Origin: Acanthacorydalis orientalis
Lineage: Eukaryota; Arthropoda; Insecta; Megaloptera; Corydalidae
Reading direction: 5' to 3'
Length of the DNA stretch: 64,000 nt
Assembly (NCBI GenBank): GCA_034766995.1
Contig: CM068323.1
Span: forward strand, 23,112,346 to 23,176,345
Shown here: positions 1 through 13,740 of the stretch, in pieces
Layout: each line of letters starts with the position of its first letter
How positions within the stretch are numbered: position 1 is the first letter of the stretch
The notes under the pieces: generated by a model
Databases searched by the model: none
What the model saw: the letters and a program-made list of their open reading frames with translations, nothing else
Told to the model about the DNA's origin: nothing
Program-made: the position numbers and the translations under genes

Positions 1-361
1 GGCGATAATACCGTACAATAAAGGGTGGTTTAGGCTTAAGTGTTTAATCGAGAATGTGCTTTTATTTTATATTTGTGTTCAGGCGATAATGGCTTTAGTT
101 TTCAACGTTCATTTGAAAACTAACTAACTTATCAATATTTTATTGAAACATGTGGATAATAATGAATATTCTTTAAAAAAAGATCTCAAATATTAAACTA
201 TTACATATAATATAAATACGTTTTCACTTTGAATTAAAACAAAAAGAAGATCTTTTTATTTTGTCATTAAGTTGTTTGAATTTAACACATGAATGAAACT
301 TAACACAAAAATGAGAATTAACAAATCAGTTAAAAAAAACTAGATCTATCTGTCTATCTAT

Positions 362-363
<2 letters not shown>

Positions 364-412
<49 letters not shown>
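364..412. repeat. (TA)n microsatellite
   Basis: TA run of about 40 bases, one G interruption at 404, preceded by a short CTAT/CTGT series. Confidence 0.95.
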
Positions 413-1656
413 AATAGTATTCATAAATTCGTAATTTTCTTCTAATTATAAATAATTTAATTATGCTTTTCGTAATGATAGAGAACTGTTGTTCATTTAT
501 TGACTTCGTTTATCTAATATTTATAAGCTAATGTTACATATAGTTATACTATATTATATAACTCAAAAAAACTATAAATCTGTCTGCTTATTTTTAAAAA
601 ATATAAATTATTTTCTTATCAACATAATATATCATGCTCTATCCGTTAACAGATGAACAATGCAGAAATACGTTATAAAATGGAAACATATTTTAATACA
701 TAGCATTTTTGCCGATGACTTATCATTCTTACCTTCCTTATTGTTCCTGGTTCAAGGAATGTAGATTTTAAAATTGATAATTCTTTTACAATGATCTTAC
801 ATTTTATTCCCTTTTTAGTAGTTTTAACTTAAAAAATGAAATGCAGGAACAAGTAATATTACTTTTATCAGAAAATATCTGAAAGAAAATTAATGCACTA
901 ATATCAATTTTGTACTCTTTTTGAACAATATTAGTAGATGTTAAGAGTTTTGAGTATTCTAGTACAACAATTGGTACTCATATAACTCCGCTTGTAATAT
1001 ATTTCAGGTAAATATTCGATTTTTAAGTGCAGTTCGGTGTGTGAGGGAAATCAAATAGTAAACTTTCTCACCTTTTACAAACGAATTTTCATTTTCTCAC
1101 AAAGTGCATATTTCTTCTATTAAATATGTCAAATAATTGATTATTTTTCATAATAATTCAGATGTAAATGTTCACATTCTCAGTGCATTAAAGCGTAAAA
1201 CATTTCTTCTAAAATCATTACTCCTGAGAAAGAATCTAAAATAATTTTCAATATAGGATAAATAAAGAAATATGTATGAAAATAAAACAGCAAGATAGTA
1301 TTATTATATATTTATTTATTTCGTGTATATCTTCAATTAATATTTACAGAGGTAAATAATGATAAATTATTATATATATTTATATATATTTTTAAGCATG
1401 CTATTTGTCAATTGATATATGTGTTGATTATCATCATTCATTTATCGAATGTTTGTATCGATATTTACAAAATAAGTGCGTAAATAGTAATTAATTCATT
1501 ATATATTTACAAAGATTACAAATAAATGTTACTTTAATTAGTCTAACAAAAGACATCTAGTTCTAATTTTTTACATTATTGTTGATTTGATTGAGTGATT
1601 CTTTTGGTTTGTTTTTAAAATAGATAAATGTAATTTTATTTTTAATTACATATATC

Positions 1657-1659
<3 letters not shown>

Positions 1660-1713
<54 letters not shown>
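1660..1713. repeat. (TA)n microsatellite
   Basis: Uninterrupted TA run of about 54 bases. Confidence 0.95.
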
Positions 1714-1717
<4 letters not shown>

Positions 1718-2059
1718 TACAAATGATTTTGTTGAAATGAAATCAGTGAATATTTATATATTATACACATACATTCTGGTTTAAATTTCTTTCTGGTGTA
1801 AAATAAAATGTTTTTTTTAAACATATCTTAAGTATTACTATGTACTTTATAAAATATACTTTAAGTATTACGGTGGTATAGATTGGACGAAAATTAAGCT
1901 GTATTCAAGTTTTGAAACTTTTCACATTGAGATTCTTCTTACTTCCTAAAATACAGACAAGTTTCCAATTAAAAATATTCAGCCATTATTTTTCGAACTC
2001 ATTAAAAAAATGATAAATCGGGAGATGTAAATTAAGATATGGGTTCTTGACGACTATCA

Positions 2060-2098
<39 letters not shown>

Positions 2099-2519
2099 GT
2101 GTGTGTGTGTCTGTAACAAGACAAAATAAAAAACATACAAAATATTTTATTAATTCAAATTTTCCATATTAGTTTTCGAATCTTTTTATTTTATTTATGC
2201 CATTTGGCATGCCCTTTTCTATTTACGATTTAATATTTGAATTTGATTATAATATTGGAACTTTATTTCACCACTTTCTAAGCTAGCATTGGATAGCGAC
2301 TTGCATCCTTTGAAATCGCGAAGAGTTTTATTATATCTTCAGCAAAAGAATTGTGAAAAATATCGATAACAATAATTCGAAGAAAGATAGCTTGAAATTT
2401 AAAATATAGAATTTTTTATTTACTTTAAAAATAAATTATAATGATTTTCACTAAGAATTGGTTGAATCATACGAACGATATCCGTATTCACATATTCTCA
2501 ACACGTTTGACCTTTATAT

Positions 2520-2720
2520 GATGCATTGATTGCAAGCAGACGACCTGACGACCCCCTATTTGTGTATCAAACGCGCCCCTCGATTAATAGACGGGGGTGG
2601 TTATTGTGCAGCTGTACACAACAGATACGGAATAATTATTGTGTACAAATGGTAACGTCATGAGGAGAATGAACGGTTGAAAAGGAACCGACGCGTGCCA
2701 AATTTTATTACCAATACAAG
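2520..2720. promoter_or_regulatory. Candidate enhancer island downstream of Dmrt99B
   Basis: A ~200-bp stretch of balanced composition in AT-rich DNA. It contains a CAGCTG E-box (bHLH type), Sox-like ATTGTG/ACAAT words, a TAATTATTG homeodomain/Sox composite and an AACGTCATGA element. That combination of word types is usual in neural enhancers. Function is inference from composition only. Confidence 0.3.
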
Positions 2721-5353
2721 TTTGCGGCGATTGTCCATATTAATGTATAATAAATGTCTAATATGATTCCATCAATAATCGTTATATATATATATAAATG
2801 TATGTATATATATATATATATGTATGTATGTATGTATATTAGAAGACGTAATGAGACATGAATTTAATTAAAATGATAAAAAAGTCTTCTCAATATTTTT
2901 TTTCGATTTGATTTGAAATGAACACATAGTGTTTCTACCTACGGACATAATTTTATCCGTGAGATTTAAATTAAATTTAAGAATTACTTCATGTTATTCT
3001 ATATCTTTTAAGAATGAAAAAAGAAATAAAACGTGTTTAATTGAAATTGTCGTCTCCGCATTGAATCGAGGTCAAATATCTCAGTACCGAATATTTGAAC
3101 CCGAAATACGACGACACAAATTTGACATAGTGTATACACGTACGATGAGAACAGCACAGAAGCAACATTTATTTGAGAAATATGAATTTGTTCGTCGGAA
3201 AAAAACACTTATTCGTATTTATTTTAAAAATGATTGCCACTTACAAGGTGATTTTTATACAACACGGTCGCATTGAAGTAGTCTTGAGATAAAAGTAAAG
3301 TTCTGTTAGATGTGTGTTCGATCTATGGTACCCGATATTATATTTTTGCTTACTTCATTCAGATTTTTTTACTAAGAAACACTTTAATAATTATTTAACG
3401 ATGATAACTCATAAATCGGGTACTGCTTAAACGAACACTGAAACTCAATACACGTTCAACGAAAATTACAAAGGTTATTTCGTACAGACACGTACTGAAT
3501 ACATTAAATATGACCTTTCAATAAGAATGAAAAGTAAATAATTTTTTATACAAAATTGTTAACATTTACTATTTTATAAGAAGTTAAATTGAACTCAAAT
3601 GTATATTTCAAGTAAGGATATATATTGAGATAATTAAATTTTCACGTTTTTATTATAGTCGTCGAGTTTAAATAACAACTAATTGAAATTAAAATTTGCA
3701 ATTAGTGTATGGCACTTAAAAGAAAACATAAACTAAAAGGAATTTCAACAATTGTCATATGTATACATAAGAACATATGCACATATTTCATTTTTGTAAA
3801 CCTTGAATTTCAAAGTAGATGGATTTCAATTGAAATGTTATATTAGTAAAAAAATTGAAACGATAAATGATAAAATACAAAGTACGTATTTAAAAATCGG
3901 TAATTTTTATAGCACTCTCTTTCTCGCTCTCTTCTTCCGATTTAAATTTTAAAATAATTATTTGTAATCGATTAAATATTTTTCTCGATCCATATATTTT
4001 TTTCTAGTTAACAAGTTCACACGTACTTTAGGATATGAAATGATTTGTGAGAGATTCAGTATGGTTTCTTTTTCACCCTAATAGTCTATAATTTTATATT
4101 TTATGCAATAAATTGAATTTTAATAATCTAAAAATTGTTTTATAATATTTTATAAAAGATATTGTAATTATATTAAATGAAACTAATTTTTTCTTACATA
4201 TTTCTATCAGTAAGAGTCTAATTACTGAGTTTCTGTAAAATTACAATATAGTTTTTGGAACTGTGTCTAAATTCACTTAAACAAATGACTTTCAGATTAT
4301 TAATCATCTAGGATTGTTACTTATCCATATTTCCATCGCAATGTCAAAAAAGAAAATAAATATTGAAAGTTTAAATATTATTTTAAAAGCATTATTTACC
4401 AGTTTATATACAATTCAACTGTCAGTTTCTTATTTTTGTCGATGTAGATAAATAACAACCGATCAGTTATTTTCTTCATCTATTTTAACTTTCATTGTTG
4501 TTAATGCAATTCACTGACTTTATTTCCACAATTAAGGAAGTAAACATAAATAATGTGGTAGTTATTAGTACTTTGATTGCTATGCTAGTTGTTTATTAAA
4601 ATTGAATATCAATTTATTTATAGATAAAATGTAAATTTACTTGTTCGAAAAAATAAATAAAAATTAGCATCATATGGCATAACTTTTTTTCAAAAAAAAA
4701 AAATTTATCTCTATATTGATATTCTGTAGAGTTTTATATTTAATTTCATGAATTTTAAAATATATATACATTACTAATTAAAACGATGCCATAAAATAAA
4801 ACTATATGCTATATAATACTAATAATTGATTTATTTTCATATTTAAATCCAATACAACTTTATTGGTTTTATAATCATTTTCTGTTGAATTAAAAAATAA
4901 AATTAATTTATCTATATGATTGAAAAGAGATTCACTAATTCAGTTCTTATATATTTACACGTATATAAGAAGACAAGTTGATTTTCTAATTAAGTCCTTC
5001 CTTTGACAAAGTTGACGATAAATAAACGTCCAAATAGATACAGGAATAATATTATTTAAAATCGTTTATGTGTTATACGTTCACTTGTATTCTATACATT
5101 GAAAATTGCAAAGATAAGCAAGTATTCTATTTACAAGAACAATATTGATCTATATTTAATGATATTTATTTTGTTGTCTATATTATTTAATATCACAAAT
5201 TTACAGAAATAATTGATACGAAACACCAAAAAACCCACACAATGTAAACTATCATGTTCCAAATGATTATTTGAAAGTCAACTATCAATGTTTTAGTATT
5301 ATAATAAGTTATTTGCACGTGTGTCAGTGTCAATATCCACAGTTACTATTTGG

Positions 5354-6135
5354 TCACTCGGAATAAGATGTTTTATCGGATCCCGTGTTTGATCCTGGCG
5401 ACGATGCCGACGGTTTCTCACCTGTACTGCCTCCAGAACTACCATATAGTTCATGGACAGCGTGCAAAGGCATTGCGTATTCCGGCGGAGGTCTTATGAC
5501 TGTCGAAAGATACCCAGTACCGGCATATGGTGCTGCTAAAAATCTTCTAGCGTGTTGAGGACTGTACCTATGAAAATGTGATGGTGGAGCTAGAGGAGAA
5601 AAAGCAGACGGTGAAGGTGTATGCGTGGAATCTTCACTAGGAGGTGCTCCGCCACTAACCATCAACTCCATCGCTTGTAGCACATCACCTTTACATCTTT
5701 GTAAAAGTGTTTCAACATCTGTGCGCCTCCTTCCTGGGAACACTCTTAAAAGAATATCTACAGGCGATCTCGGTTGTGTCTGTGTTTGATGTTGTTGGTG
5801 ATGCTGATACGCGAAATGAGGAACGAAATGAGCTAACGGCTGTTGATGATATGGTAAAAATGATGGCTGACTTGGTGGCGGAGTTTCAGGACTCTCACTC
5901 ACTGGACTTTTCTTCAACGATAGATTTTCAGGTAGTGGAATATCTGTTTCATGTTCTTCATTACTTTCTTCTTCTACATCCAAATCTCGGTCTGGCGATA
6001 ATGGACCTACGCCTGGGGATGGTGTCTGAGGTGCAGTTTGATGGGGTGATGTTAAAAGACTTCGTTTTTCATCCCGGTCGTCTTCACCGCTTTCATCCTG
6101 AGATTCATCTACGCTAATTCTTGCACGTTTATGAC
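5354..6135 (-). CDS. Dmrt99B: Dmrt99B/DMRTA-type transcription factor, exon 2 (DMA domain and C-terminus)
   Basis: Begins after a TTTCTCATTTCAG acceptor. Its first two bases (GT) complete the split codon from exon 1 (A|GT, Ser178), so the reading frame is continuous: 532 + 782 nt = 438 codons including stop, a 437-residue protein. Residues 179-300 are a low-complexity acidic, Pro and His/Gln-rich linker starting HKRARISVDESQDE. The DMA domain lies at about 301-337 (SPVDILLRVFPGRRRTDVET, then LLQRCKGDVLQAMELM); this UBA-like module is found only in the DMRTA/DMRT93B-type subset and supports the class call. A second conserved-looking block is RFLAAPYAGTGYLS with a PPPEYAMPLH stretch near the C-terminus. 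The stop is at 5354-5356. A minus-strand AATAAA at 5170-5165 is a possible poly(A) signal, although such hexamers are frequent in this AT-rich DNA. Confidence 0.95.
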
Positions 6136-6988
6136 CTGAAATGAGAAAATAAATGTTAATATTGTATAATTTAGAAAATAGAATATTTTTATCAACTTCT
6201 TATCCACATTATATGAGTGACAGGAATACTTATTGTAATCCAAGTAACTAAGTATTAATAACATATGTATATTAAGATATTCTCGTACAATGAAAAAGAC
6301 ATAAATCATTTTAAAATTTGTGAGTTACGATATTTACCGTTTCCTCCGTAGATATTTTGTTTGAAAATGTACAATCAGGGGTTTCTCTTGTTTTTATTTC
6401 TTCTATTATTAAGTGTACATACTCGCGCGCATATATATATATATATATATGTAATTTTGTACATATAACTTTATAAAGAAAATATTTTCTAAAAATAACC
6501 TTTATTAATTTCCTTCTCATGACGATTCCATAGAATGTAATAGCATATTACTACGAGTAAAGTTAACTACACACGTAAACAAATCGACATTATTGTTCGT
6601 TATTTAAATAAATATTTGATTTAAGAGAGAAGAATTCTCCGAATCACCTAATAATGTTACCTGGATTGTATACATCCACCTAGTAAGTATATGTCGTATA
6701 GTATACAGAGAGTAACATGATCTCGATGCCAATATCTATTCTACTGTTATAAAGTTCACGTATCACTTTTCATTCTTCTACTTTGTACATGTTTTCTGTT
6801 AGTATTCTACTAAAAAAGAACCTGACACGGCTCTTGAGTAACAACGTAAAGGTTGTGTAAAAGACATGTATCCTCCAAATCGTATATATTGGCACTCGAA
6901 ACAGATGTTTCTGTACGTGTGTTTATTTTCAACGGATTTGTAATAGAATCGCATAATTGACATTCTCGTAAATTAACTTTTATATTAG

Positions 6989-6989
<1 letters not shown>

Positions 6990-7036
<47 letters not shown>
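6990..7036. repeat. (TA)n microsatellite
   Basis: Uninterrupted TA run of about 47 bases, 0.85 kb inside the Dmrt99B intron acceptor. Confidence 0.95.
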
Positions 7037-7040
<4 letters not shown>

Positions 7041-7537
7041 TAAATGGTCCATTTTTGTCTATCAAGTGATATAGTTGTCATTCAAGGGCGTTTTTATTAT
7101 ATTCATATTAATAATTAGTGAAAGTTGCTAAAAATAAAAAAAAACACACGATTCCGAACACAAAGTGCTTAAATTATATATTTTTTGATATTTATAAATA
7201 TGATTAATCGTTTTTGATCATTACTGATTCAGGGATTATGCATTAGTAATTCATACATTGATTTCTAAACAGTGCATGTAAATCACGTATTAAGTACACA
7301 ATCATTTATATTAAAATATTTAAATTTTCATACGATTTTGTACTTATACCAATTTATACTATATATATATACAGTATGCTTATATATAATTTAAAATGTA
7401 TTTACTACATTCTTTATTATAAAAATTATTTTCTAACTACTTAATAAAATAAGTTCTTTAAAAAAATAGAGAATAAGTTTATTACGAGTAAGTCATCTAG
7501 TATTTTTTATATATTTCATTATTCATAAAAAAGACAA

Positions 7538-7543
<6 letters not shown>

Positions 7544-7586
<43 letters not shown>
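7544..7586. repeat. (TA)n microsatellite
   Basis: Uninterrupted TA run of about 43 bases at the edge of the 7.6-8.0 kb island. Confidence 0.95.
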
Positions 7587-7590
<4 letters not shown>

Positions 7591-7609
7591 AAGATAATAT
7601 TTTCAGTGA

Positions 7610-8045
7610 AATTCACTTTTAGTCGAAGTGGAAGTGTTGTGTTCGTGGCCTATTTGAAAAATTCTTTTCACATCGATATGATGCGAGAATATGTGACAGC
7701 CATTTAACGTAGTCCATAAGACATTTGACATAAGTTTCATTTATGGCATAATGGGCCGACGACGCCGTTATGTCGCCCATTCTCGTAGCATTGTGTTATA
7801 TTTATAACCATCGCGTCGACGGAGGGTGGCAACACATTCCGTGGTTATTGCGAATTCCACAAGAATATCATTCTGTCGTGGCCTTCGCAGTTGCCGACGT
7901 TGTCTTTGAATTTTGTCGCCGATATTATTCGTATCTGTGTCGGTGTATCTGTCTGTCTATATGCATACGTTTCCGATGATGTGTACGTAGATATCTTTTT
8001 CTCAATGTATGTGTAACCAATAAAAAGTTGCTAACGTGACAGAGT
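7610..8045. promoter_or_regulatory. Candidate intronic enhancer island
   Basis: About 430 bp of balanced composition with CpG-containing words (GTCGACGG, GACGACGCCG, GTCGCCGA). It includes an inverted repeat AATGGGC (7750-7756) / GCCCATT (7775-7781) and several Hox/Cad-like TTTATGG words. A 69-codon plus-strand frame runs through it but has no domain and begins within the inverted repeat; I regard it as incidental. Confidence 0.35.
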
Positions 8046-9094
8046 ACTACAGTGGTCTATAAAATATTGAATACTATTTTATTTAATAGCGTCATATTTT
8101 CTCTTTTATGGTATTTACAAAGTGTGGAAATGAAAGTGTATAAAAATCAGCTTTCACTTTCACAGATGGGTTCTTCTTTCATCCCCAAACGACAAGATAT
8201 TTTTCTAATCAAACATTTCAATAAACTATTATTGCTCATTTCTAATTCTTGCTTAAGTATATTTCAATGGCAAGCATACTCAGTGTACTGAGGTACAGAT
8301 AAATCTAACATTTTAAATCTTTTAATTAATATCTTTCTTCAATGCATTTCTAACAGTTTTATTTTTCTTTTTCATTATTTTTATATTTGCTTTTTAAATA
8401 TTCAATTCGTATTTACGCTTTTCGAAACATAAATTTCTATTAGATGCATTGAAGCCTGTCTTATACTAAAATCATGTATGTCTATGTATAACTAACTATG
8501 AAATTAATACTCAATTATAAATGTTAACCTAAATTATATTTTCTTATTGAATAATTTATATAATTTGTATATATTTTTCTATATATTTCGTGTAATATTA
8601 AATCCATACTCTGACATATATTTTCTACATTTACAATAGAAAATAGCTTGCTTCTAACTTCGTCAGTTACTTTACAATCCATTATTAAGTGCTCTTCATT
8701 CAAATCATCATACAATACATATTTATTTAAATTCTTTCATTTTTTTGCTATTTTCAAGCTCATAATGATTGCCATATATCGTCATTATGTTTTCTTCAAA
8801 ATATTTAAAAATTTTGAACTGTCTTTAGAGTAAGTTAATTTTCTGAAGAATTGCAGACTTGATTTAGTTTACGTCTTCTAGTATTGGATAAAATGCATAT
8901 TAAAATTGATAAATATATTATTTTCCGATACAAAAAATGAATGATAGTGGTAGAATTATTAACAAGTAATCTTACTTTTTAAGTCCTAGATATATTATAT
9001 TATTGTTTCTCTTTTTGTTTAAATGATTCACGTTTGTTTGTATGAGTTTATGTTTATATATATATATATATATATATACCTCATCAAAAAATAC

Positions 9095-9375
9095 AAATTG
9101 TTGGCGTCTATGCTCCATACAACCCACAATCATGTATCTCTCATACAATACGTATAGAGACAATACACACCGACAATATATACATGCCACTCGACGCTTT
9201 GCAACGCCTGTTACGACGCTCTTCGTACTGAGCACCCTGTGGCGAGGGGGTACGAACATTCGGCGGCGGTAAATCAGACACTGTCAACACCAACAGCAAC
9301 GTATAAAGCGCGTCGGCCAAGCCAACGGCCGGCACAAAACTTTTAATTGGCGCAAAACGCACCGTTCAAACTAAC
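9095..9375. promoter_or_regulatory. Candidate intronic enhancer island
   Basis: Balanced composition with three overlapping open frames on both strands, which is expected of a GC-richer island rather than coding. It contains a CGGCC(8 nt)GGCCG hairpin near 9315-9332, GGCGCAAAACGC near 9350 and a CGGCGGCGG run near 9263. Probable conserved regulatory DNA in the Dmrt99B intron. Confidence 0.3.
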
Positions 9376-10277
9376 AGTGATTAATTTTTTTACGAGATTT
9401 CAGACAATAAAAATCCAATTCCCTTTGACGTATGACGTACATTTATCCTGTGACATGTCACTTTTATTCTAGAGTACTGTATGTTTTCATTTTTGTATAG
9501 TTTTACTGGAAATTTCGACTATGAATATAATTGTATTTAAAGAATTGGGTACACATTTTAACACAAGATATTTTTTGTAGTCAATACCTAAAGTATTAAA
9601 TATATATATATATATACATATTTACTGGTTACTGACTTTTCATTAGTAATATTAACTTCAAATTTAATATTTATTCCTCTTTACAAATTTTCATTTTTTC
9701 AAATTCAAAAATTTTCAATTTATTTTTTTAGAATCGCATTTGATAAGTACAATCTACCAAAATTCAGGAAACGTTCACATTTTTTTTATATATCTACAGT
9801 TATTTTATTGTAAAATCCTTAAAATTGTTTTCTTGAAATATTCGTTTTTAAATTATTTCATTTTAAGATTTTTCAAATTCTATACATCGAGTCTACTAAA
9901 TACAACAGATGGGTAAACAGAAAATATTTGTTAAAAAATTAAAAATAAATAAGATGGGTTTAAACTATAAATAAACTTTGAAATTAAATCAAAGAATGAT
10001 CGAAAATGTATTAGAAAGAAAAAGTATTGGGTCGTTAAGACTGGAAGGGATTCGAAAAGATATAATATACTTTTACTAGTGTGAATAAATCAATTTCCAC
10101 AAATAAATATTTCATACACTTCACAAACTATAATTTTTTTTCTAATTAAGAATATTCAATAGTCGATTAAAAATCATTTTTGATTGTCGCTTATTCTATC
10201 ATCATTAGAACGATGAGGGGTACAAAAATCTAATTATTTTTTATTCAGGGATTTTTGCTTAGTAATGGGTTCTTACT

Positions 10278-10350
10278 GCATTGAAGATAATAACATCGCC
10301 ATCAAAATGCACGTACACAATATTCAAAAAGAATCAATAATCAATGACTT
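10278..10350 (+). repeat. Dispersed repeat family B, diverged copy
   Basis: GATAATAACATCGCCATCAA, AATGCACGTACACAATATTC and AATCAATAATCAATGAC follow the family order with more substitutions. Confidence 0.4.
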
Positions 10351-11302
10351 TTTAATCAGACTTTTTTGTAATTTGTATTAATTAAAAAAATCATTTATGA
10401 AACTGTAAAAGTAAAAATATTTTTTGTTCTTCAGTATCATATCATCTAATTAAATACAAAGAAATTAAATAGGAACTTTGCTCAGGTCTCTCTTTTTAAA
10501 AAAAATTCTCCACTTTCTTTCGTTATATTCAAAGCTTAAAGAATCATGGGAATATGAACTTAAAAACATCCATATGTCTAGGTAATGACTTACTAAAGCT
10601 CCATATTTACTAAATTTGTACTTTTTAAACTGTTGTGCATGTGGGTAATATGTCTAAGAAATTATAGAATAAACGAATAGACATTCTTACAGTTGAATTT
10701 ATCGTCAAAGTTGCTGTTTGGTGTTATGTTCATGGAATACGAAATAATATACCCTAGTTATACATTTCCAATACCATAACTATTTTTTTGTCACTTTTAC
10801 GAGATAATGTCGTCATTTAGCTTTTTTTTCTTTATTTCCTATTCGTTACAACCATATAATCCAACGAGATTCGTTTATGAATAAATATGAATATTGTTTG
10901 ATACTTTACTCTTTATAATATTTCTTGTATGGTGCTATTTTCAGTTTTCTTCAGGATTGAATCGAAAAGCTTGTGAAGAATGGTGTTCATGACATCCATT
11001 CACATTTGTAGTGACTACTAAATAACTATTTTCTTACAAGTTTTCCTTGTGTTTCTAGACTCTGTGTTATTAGTTATGTGTACTATCAAACTGTAAAATT
11101 CGAGTTTATACTATGATATCTAAGCGTGTTTTTCGATTCAATTAAATATCGAGGTATTGATTAATTTGAATACCATGGAATACAAAGCCCCTTTTATCTA
11201 GAAATTTATTGAATCCCTTGTATATCATTTTTGTGATTAGACGAAGTTTCATCGACAAATAAAGAAAAGAACAGGAAGTACAAAGGCGTTAATCAATTTT
11301 AT

Positions 11303-11306
<4 letters not shown>

Positions 11307-11348
<42 letters not shown>
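11307..11348. repeat. (TA)n microsatellite
   Basis: Uninterrupted TA run of about 42 bases followed by a GA-rich stretch. Confidence 0.95.
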
Positions 11349-11351
<3 letters not shown>

Positions 11352-11570
11352 GAGAAAGAGAGATTAGGTAGAGATAGACTCTTATATTATTCAAAAGTAC
11401 TTGAAACACCCGATATATATTATATATATATATATGTATTTTGAGTATTGTGTGAGAATATATTTATATATACTCGATTACAAAGAGCAAACTTTAGTTA
11501 AAACTTAATAAATTAACTAACGAATTTCGAACATAAATCTACTACTGCTTTATCAAATAAGTATACGCTG

Positions 11571-11572
<2 letters not shown>

Positions 11573-11622
<50 letters not shown>
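11573..11622. repeat. (TA)n microsatellite
   Basis: Uninterrupted TA run of about 50 bases abutting the 11.64-11.90 kb island. Confidence 0.95.
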
Positions 11623-11624
<2 letters not shown>

Positions 11625-11639
11625 TGTATCCATATTTCT

Positions 11640-11900
11640 CCTAAAATTTCTCGAAACGCGCGCCCTTGTCATGCTACATCACCGTTGGAGTCGACGTTGT
11701 ATTGTTTGGTTATTACGACAGTGTGTTTGGCGCCCGCACTGAATTATTGTATAACGGTTATTGTCTCACAAGGGCATATGTATTCATAAAGCGTTCAATT
11801 GCAGAATGGCGAAATACAGTTGGAACATGTACATCGAGATAGAAAATTGTGTAAGCCGAGAGTCGAATGCCAGCGTAACAAAAAGCGTAGGATAACTTGT
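11640..11900. promoter_or_regulatory. Candidate intronic enhancer island
   Basis: Follows directly on a 50-bp (TA)n tract. It has repeated Sox-like words (TTGT/ATTGTT/TTATTGT), CCCTTGT near its start and the complementary ACAAGGG about 110 bp later, and GCGCGCCC and GGCGCCCGC words that stand out from the AT-rich background. Regulatory role inferred. Confidence 0.3.
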
Positions 11901-12711
11901 TCTGTTTATATTAAATTTGAACATTTTCGATATGGTTAACAATCGTCGCTATCTTTATTTATGTATATGTGTACGTGGTTAGAATCCATTTTGGGAGTTT
12001 ATTAGCTCGTTATTTATTTTTAAAAGTGGTTTAATTTTTTCATACATATTTTAATTTTCTTAATAAATGTTATCTGAACAGTTATGAATTTAAACATTGA
12101 TTACATGTACTTTTATAATAGAAAGGATTATTACTGATTAATGAAGTACCTGTACTGTACAAATTTTCCTGTATTTTTAAACGAAAATGTGACGTTTGAT
12201 TTTTAATTCTTATAAGAAAGAAAATTTAGCCTCAATGTAAAAATATGATGTTTTTCAGATTTTTATATAAAAATAAAATAATATAAAGAAAAATTCAAAA
12301 GACGGGTAAAAATTTAATTAATAATAAATTATAATAGTTAAATGTAGGGGAAAAAATTAAATTATTAATAAACAAATACTCGGGAAACGTACAATTATAT
12401 TATACTGAAAACTTGTGCATTCGAAGTAGAGCTCGTACAAATTACAATTTATGTACATATACAGAGCTTTCAAAGCGATATTCGAAGCGCAAAAAAAACT
12501 GAATAAAACACTTTGTTGAAAATTAATTCGCAGAGTTATTACCACTTTAATAACGTTTTTTTGTGTCCAGTTGCTAGTAATATGAGTTACAATTTGTTGT
12601 GAGCGGAGTTTCGTTTAGATATCTATCGTATTATTGAATTTATTTTCGGTAATAACTGTAAGTTTTTTTTATACGTTCTAAAAAAAAATGTATTCACATT
12701 CAGTACTAAAG

Positions 12712-12758
<47 letters not shown>

Positions 12759-13435
12759 ATGTAGAGTGAGAAAGAGAGAATTACTAAGTATTTTATGAAT
12801 AATACTAATATGAAACATTACTACAATCTTTTCTCTATAAAAGGTCTTTAATCGGCTATAAAAGATTTTCACTGAAAAATTTGCTAATCATTTAATACAA
12901 GAATATTTATTTTCGTTTCGTTTGAGAAAATTACACGATTTCAGAACTCAGATGAACATTTTAAGCACTGTTTTGTAAAATTTCACACATGCACTCTTTT
13001 TTATTTTATTTACATACGAATTCTTGCATATCATCCTATTCTTGAAACTTTATTACTTAGGACTATTTACACAGGTTAATTTTAGAATTTTGAATGAAGA
13101 TTTGAAACAATATTTAGTGCATTTCTGATAGATTTTCATTATCCTCATTTTCAGGCAATATCTACAACCGAATAGATTACCTTTTATGAGATTTTTATAT
13201 TTGTACTTTTTATTATATATCCTACTATGAAATTACTTCTTTTCATCAATTCATCAATTTTCTGTACGGTTTTCTTCTTTTAACACACATTTATTATTAT
13301 TTCTACTCAAGGTGCTGCTTCTTCTTACTTTTATTTGTTTTATTTCTATCAAATACTTGAAAATCAATAAATAATCATTTATATGATTGTTCTTATTGAA
13401 CAAATGATGAAAATGCTATAGTTCTCAATGTACTG

Positions 13436-13740
13436 ATACTCTTCGTTCTTTGGATCAGCTGAATATCTGTTCTCCTCAACTATTTTTAGTATTTATGCCA
13501 TCCTCTGGTTAATTTTAAAGACTTCCTCCAGCTCTAACATATATTTAAGGATAAAACTCGTATAGAAACTAATTTTAAAGAACAGACACTCATTTAATCC
13601 AAGAAGAACATCTGGACAATTTATCACCGTTTATCAAATATAAAATCATACGATGTTAATTATAATTTGACATAATTTGGCAATCATTTGATTAAATGTT
13701 TTATTTTATTCACTTGTACGAATAATTTTATGTATTGAAT
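13436..13740. repeat. Dispersed hairpin repeat (family A), copy 1
   Basis: Left arm near 13446-13505 (GGATCAGCTGAATATCTGTT, then ATTTATGCCATCCTC) is imperfectly complementary to a right arm near 13545-13615 (read inward: GGATTAAATGAGTGTCTGTTC, ACGAGTTTTATCCTTAA). The following 120 bp, with AAATCATACGATG and TTAAATGTTTTATTTTATTC, matches the sequence after copy 2. Confidence 0.6.

Larger units (their letters stand above)
1..5353. other. AT-rich 3' flank of the Dmrt99B-like gene
   Basis: No credible gene. (TA)n tracts occur at 364-412, 1660-1713, 2063-2096 (followed by a short GT run) and around 2786-2840. A 115-codon plus-strand frame at 2929-3276 and an overlapping minus frame have no recognisable domain and look like chance openings. 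One more balanced island at 2520-2720 is listed separately. Confidence 0.7.

Noticed and set aside
1642..1824. Tyr-Ile repeat proteins (also at 6810, 8972, 12678, 28891, 28909, 33124, 41565, 46444, 54798)
   Set aside because: Direct translation of (TA)n microsatellites.
2929..3276. 115-codon plus-strand open frame with an overlapping 66-codon minus frame
   Set aside because: No domain, no ATG start context, no splice signals that extend it; composition matches the surrounding AT-rich DNA.
5707..6117. 136-codon plus-strand frame antisense to Dmrt99B exon 2
   Set aside because: Shadow of the coding exon on the opposite strand; the minus-strand frame has the DMA domain and splice sites.
9042..9362. 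Three overlapping frames on both strands in the 9.1-9.4 kb island
   Set aside because: Mutually overlapping in different phases with no domain; expected for a GC-richer island with few stop codons.
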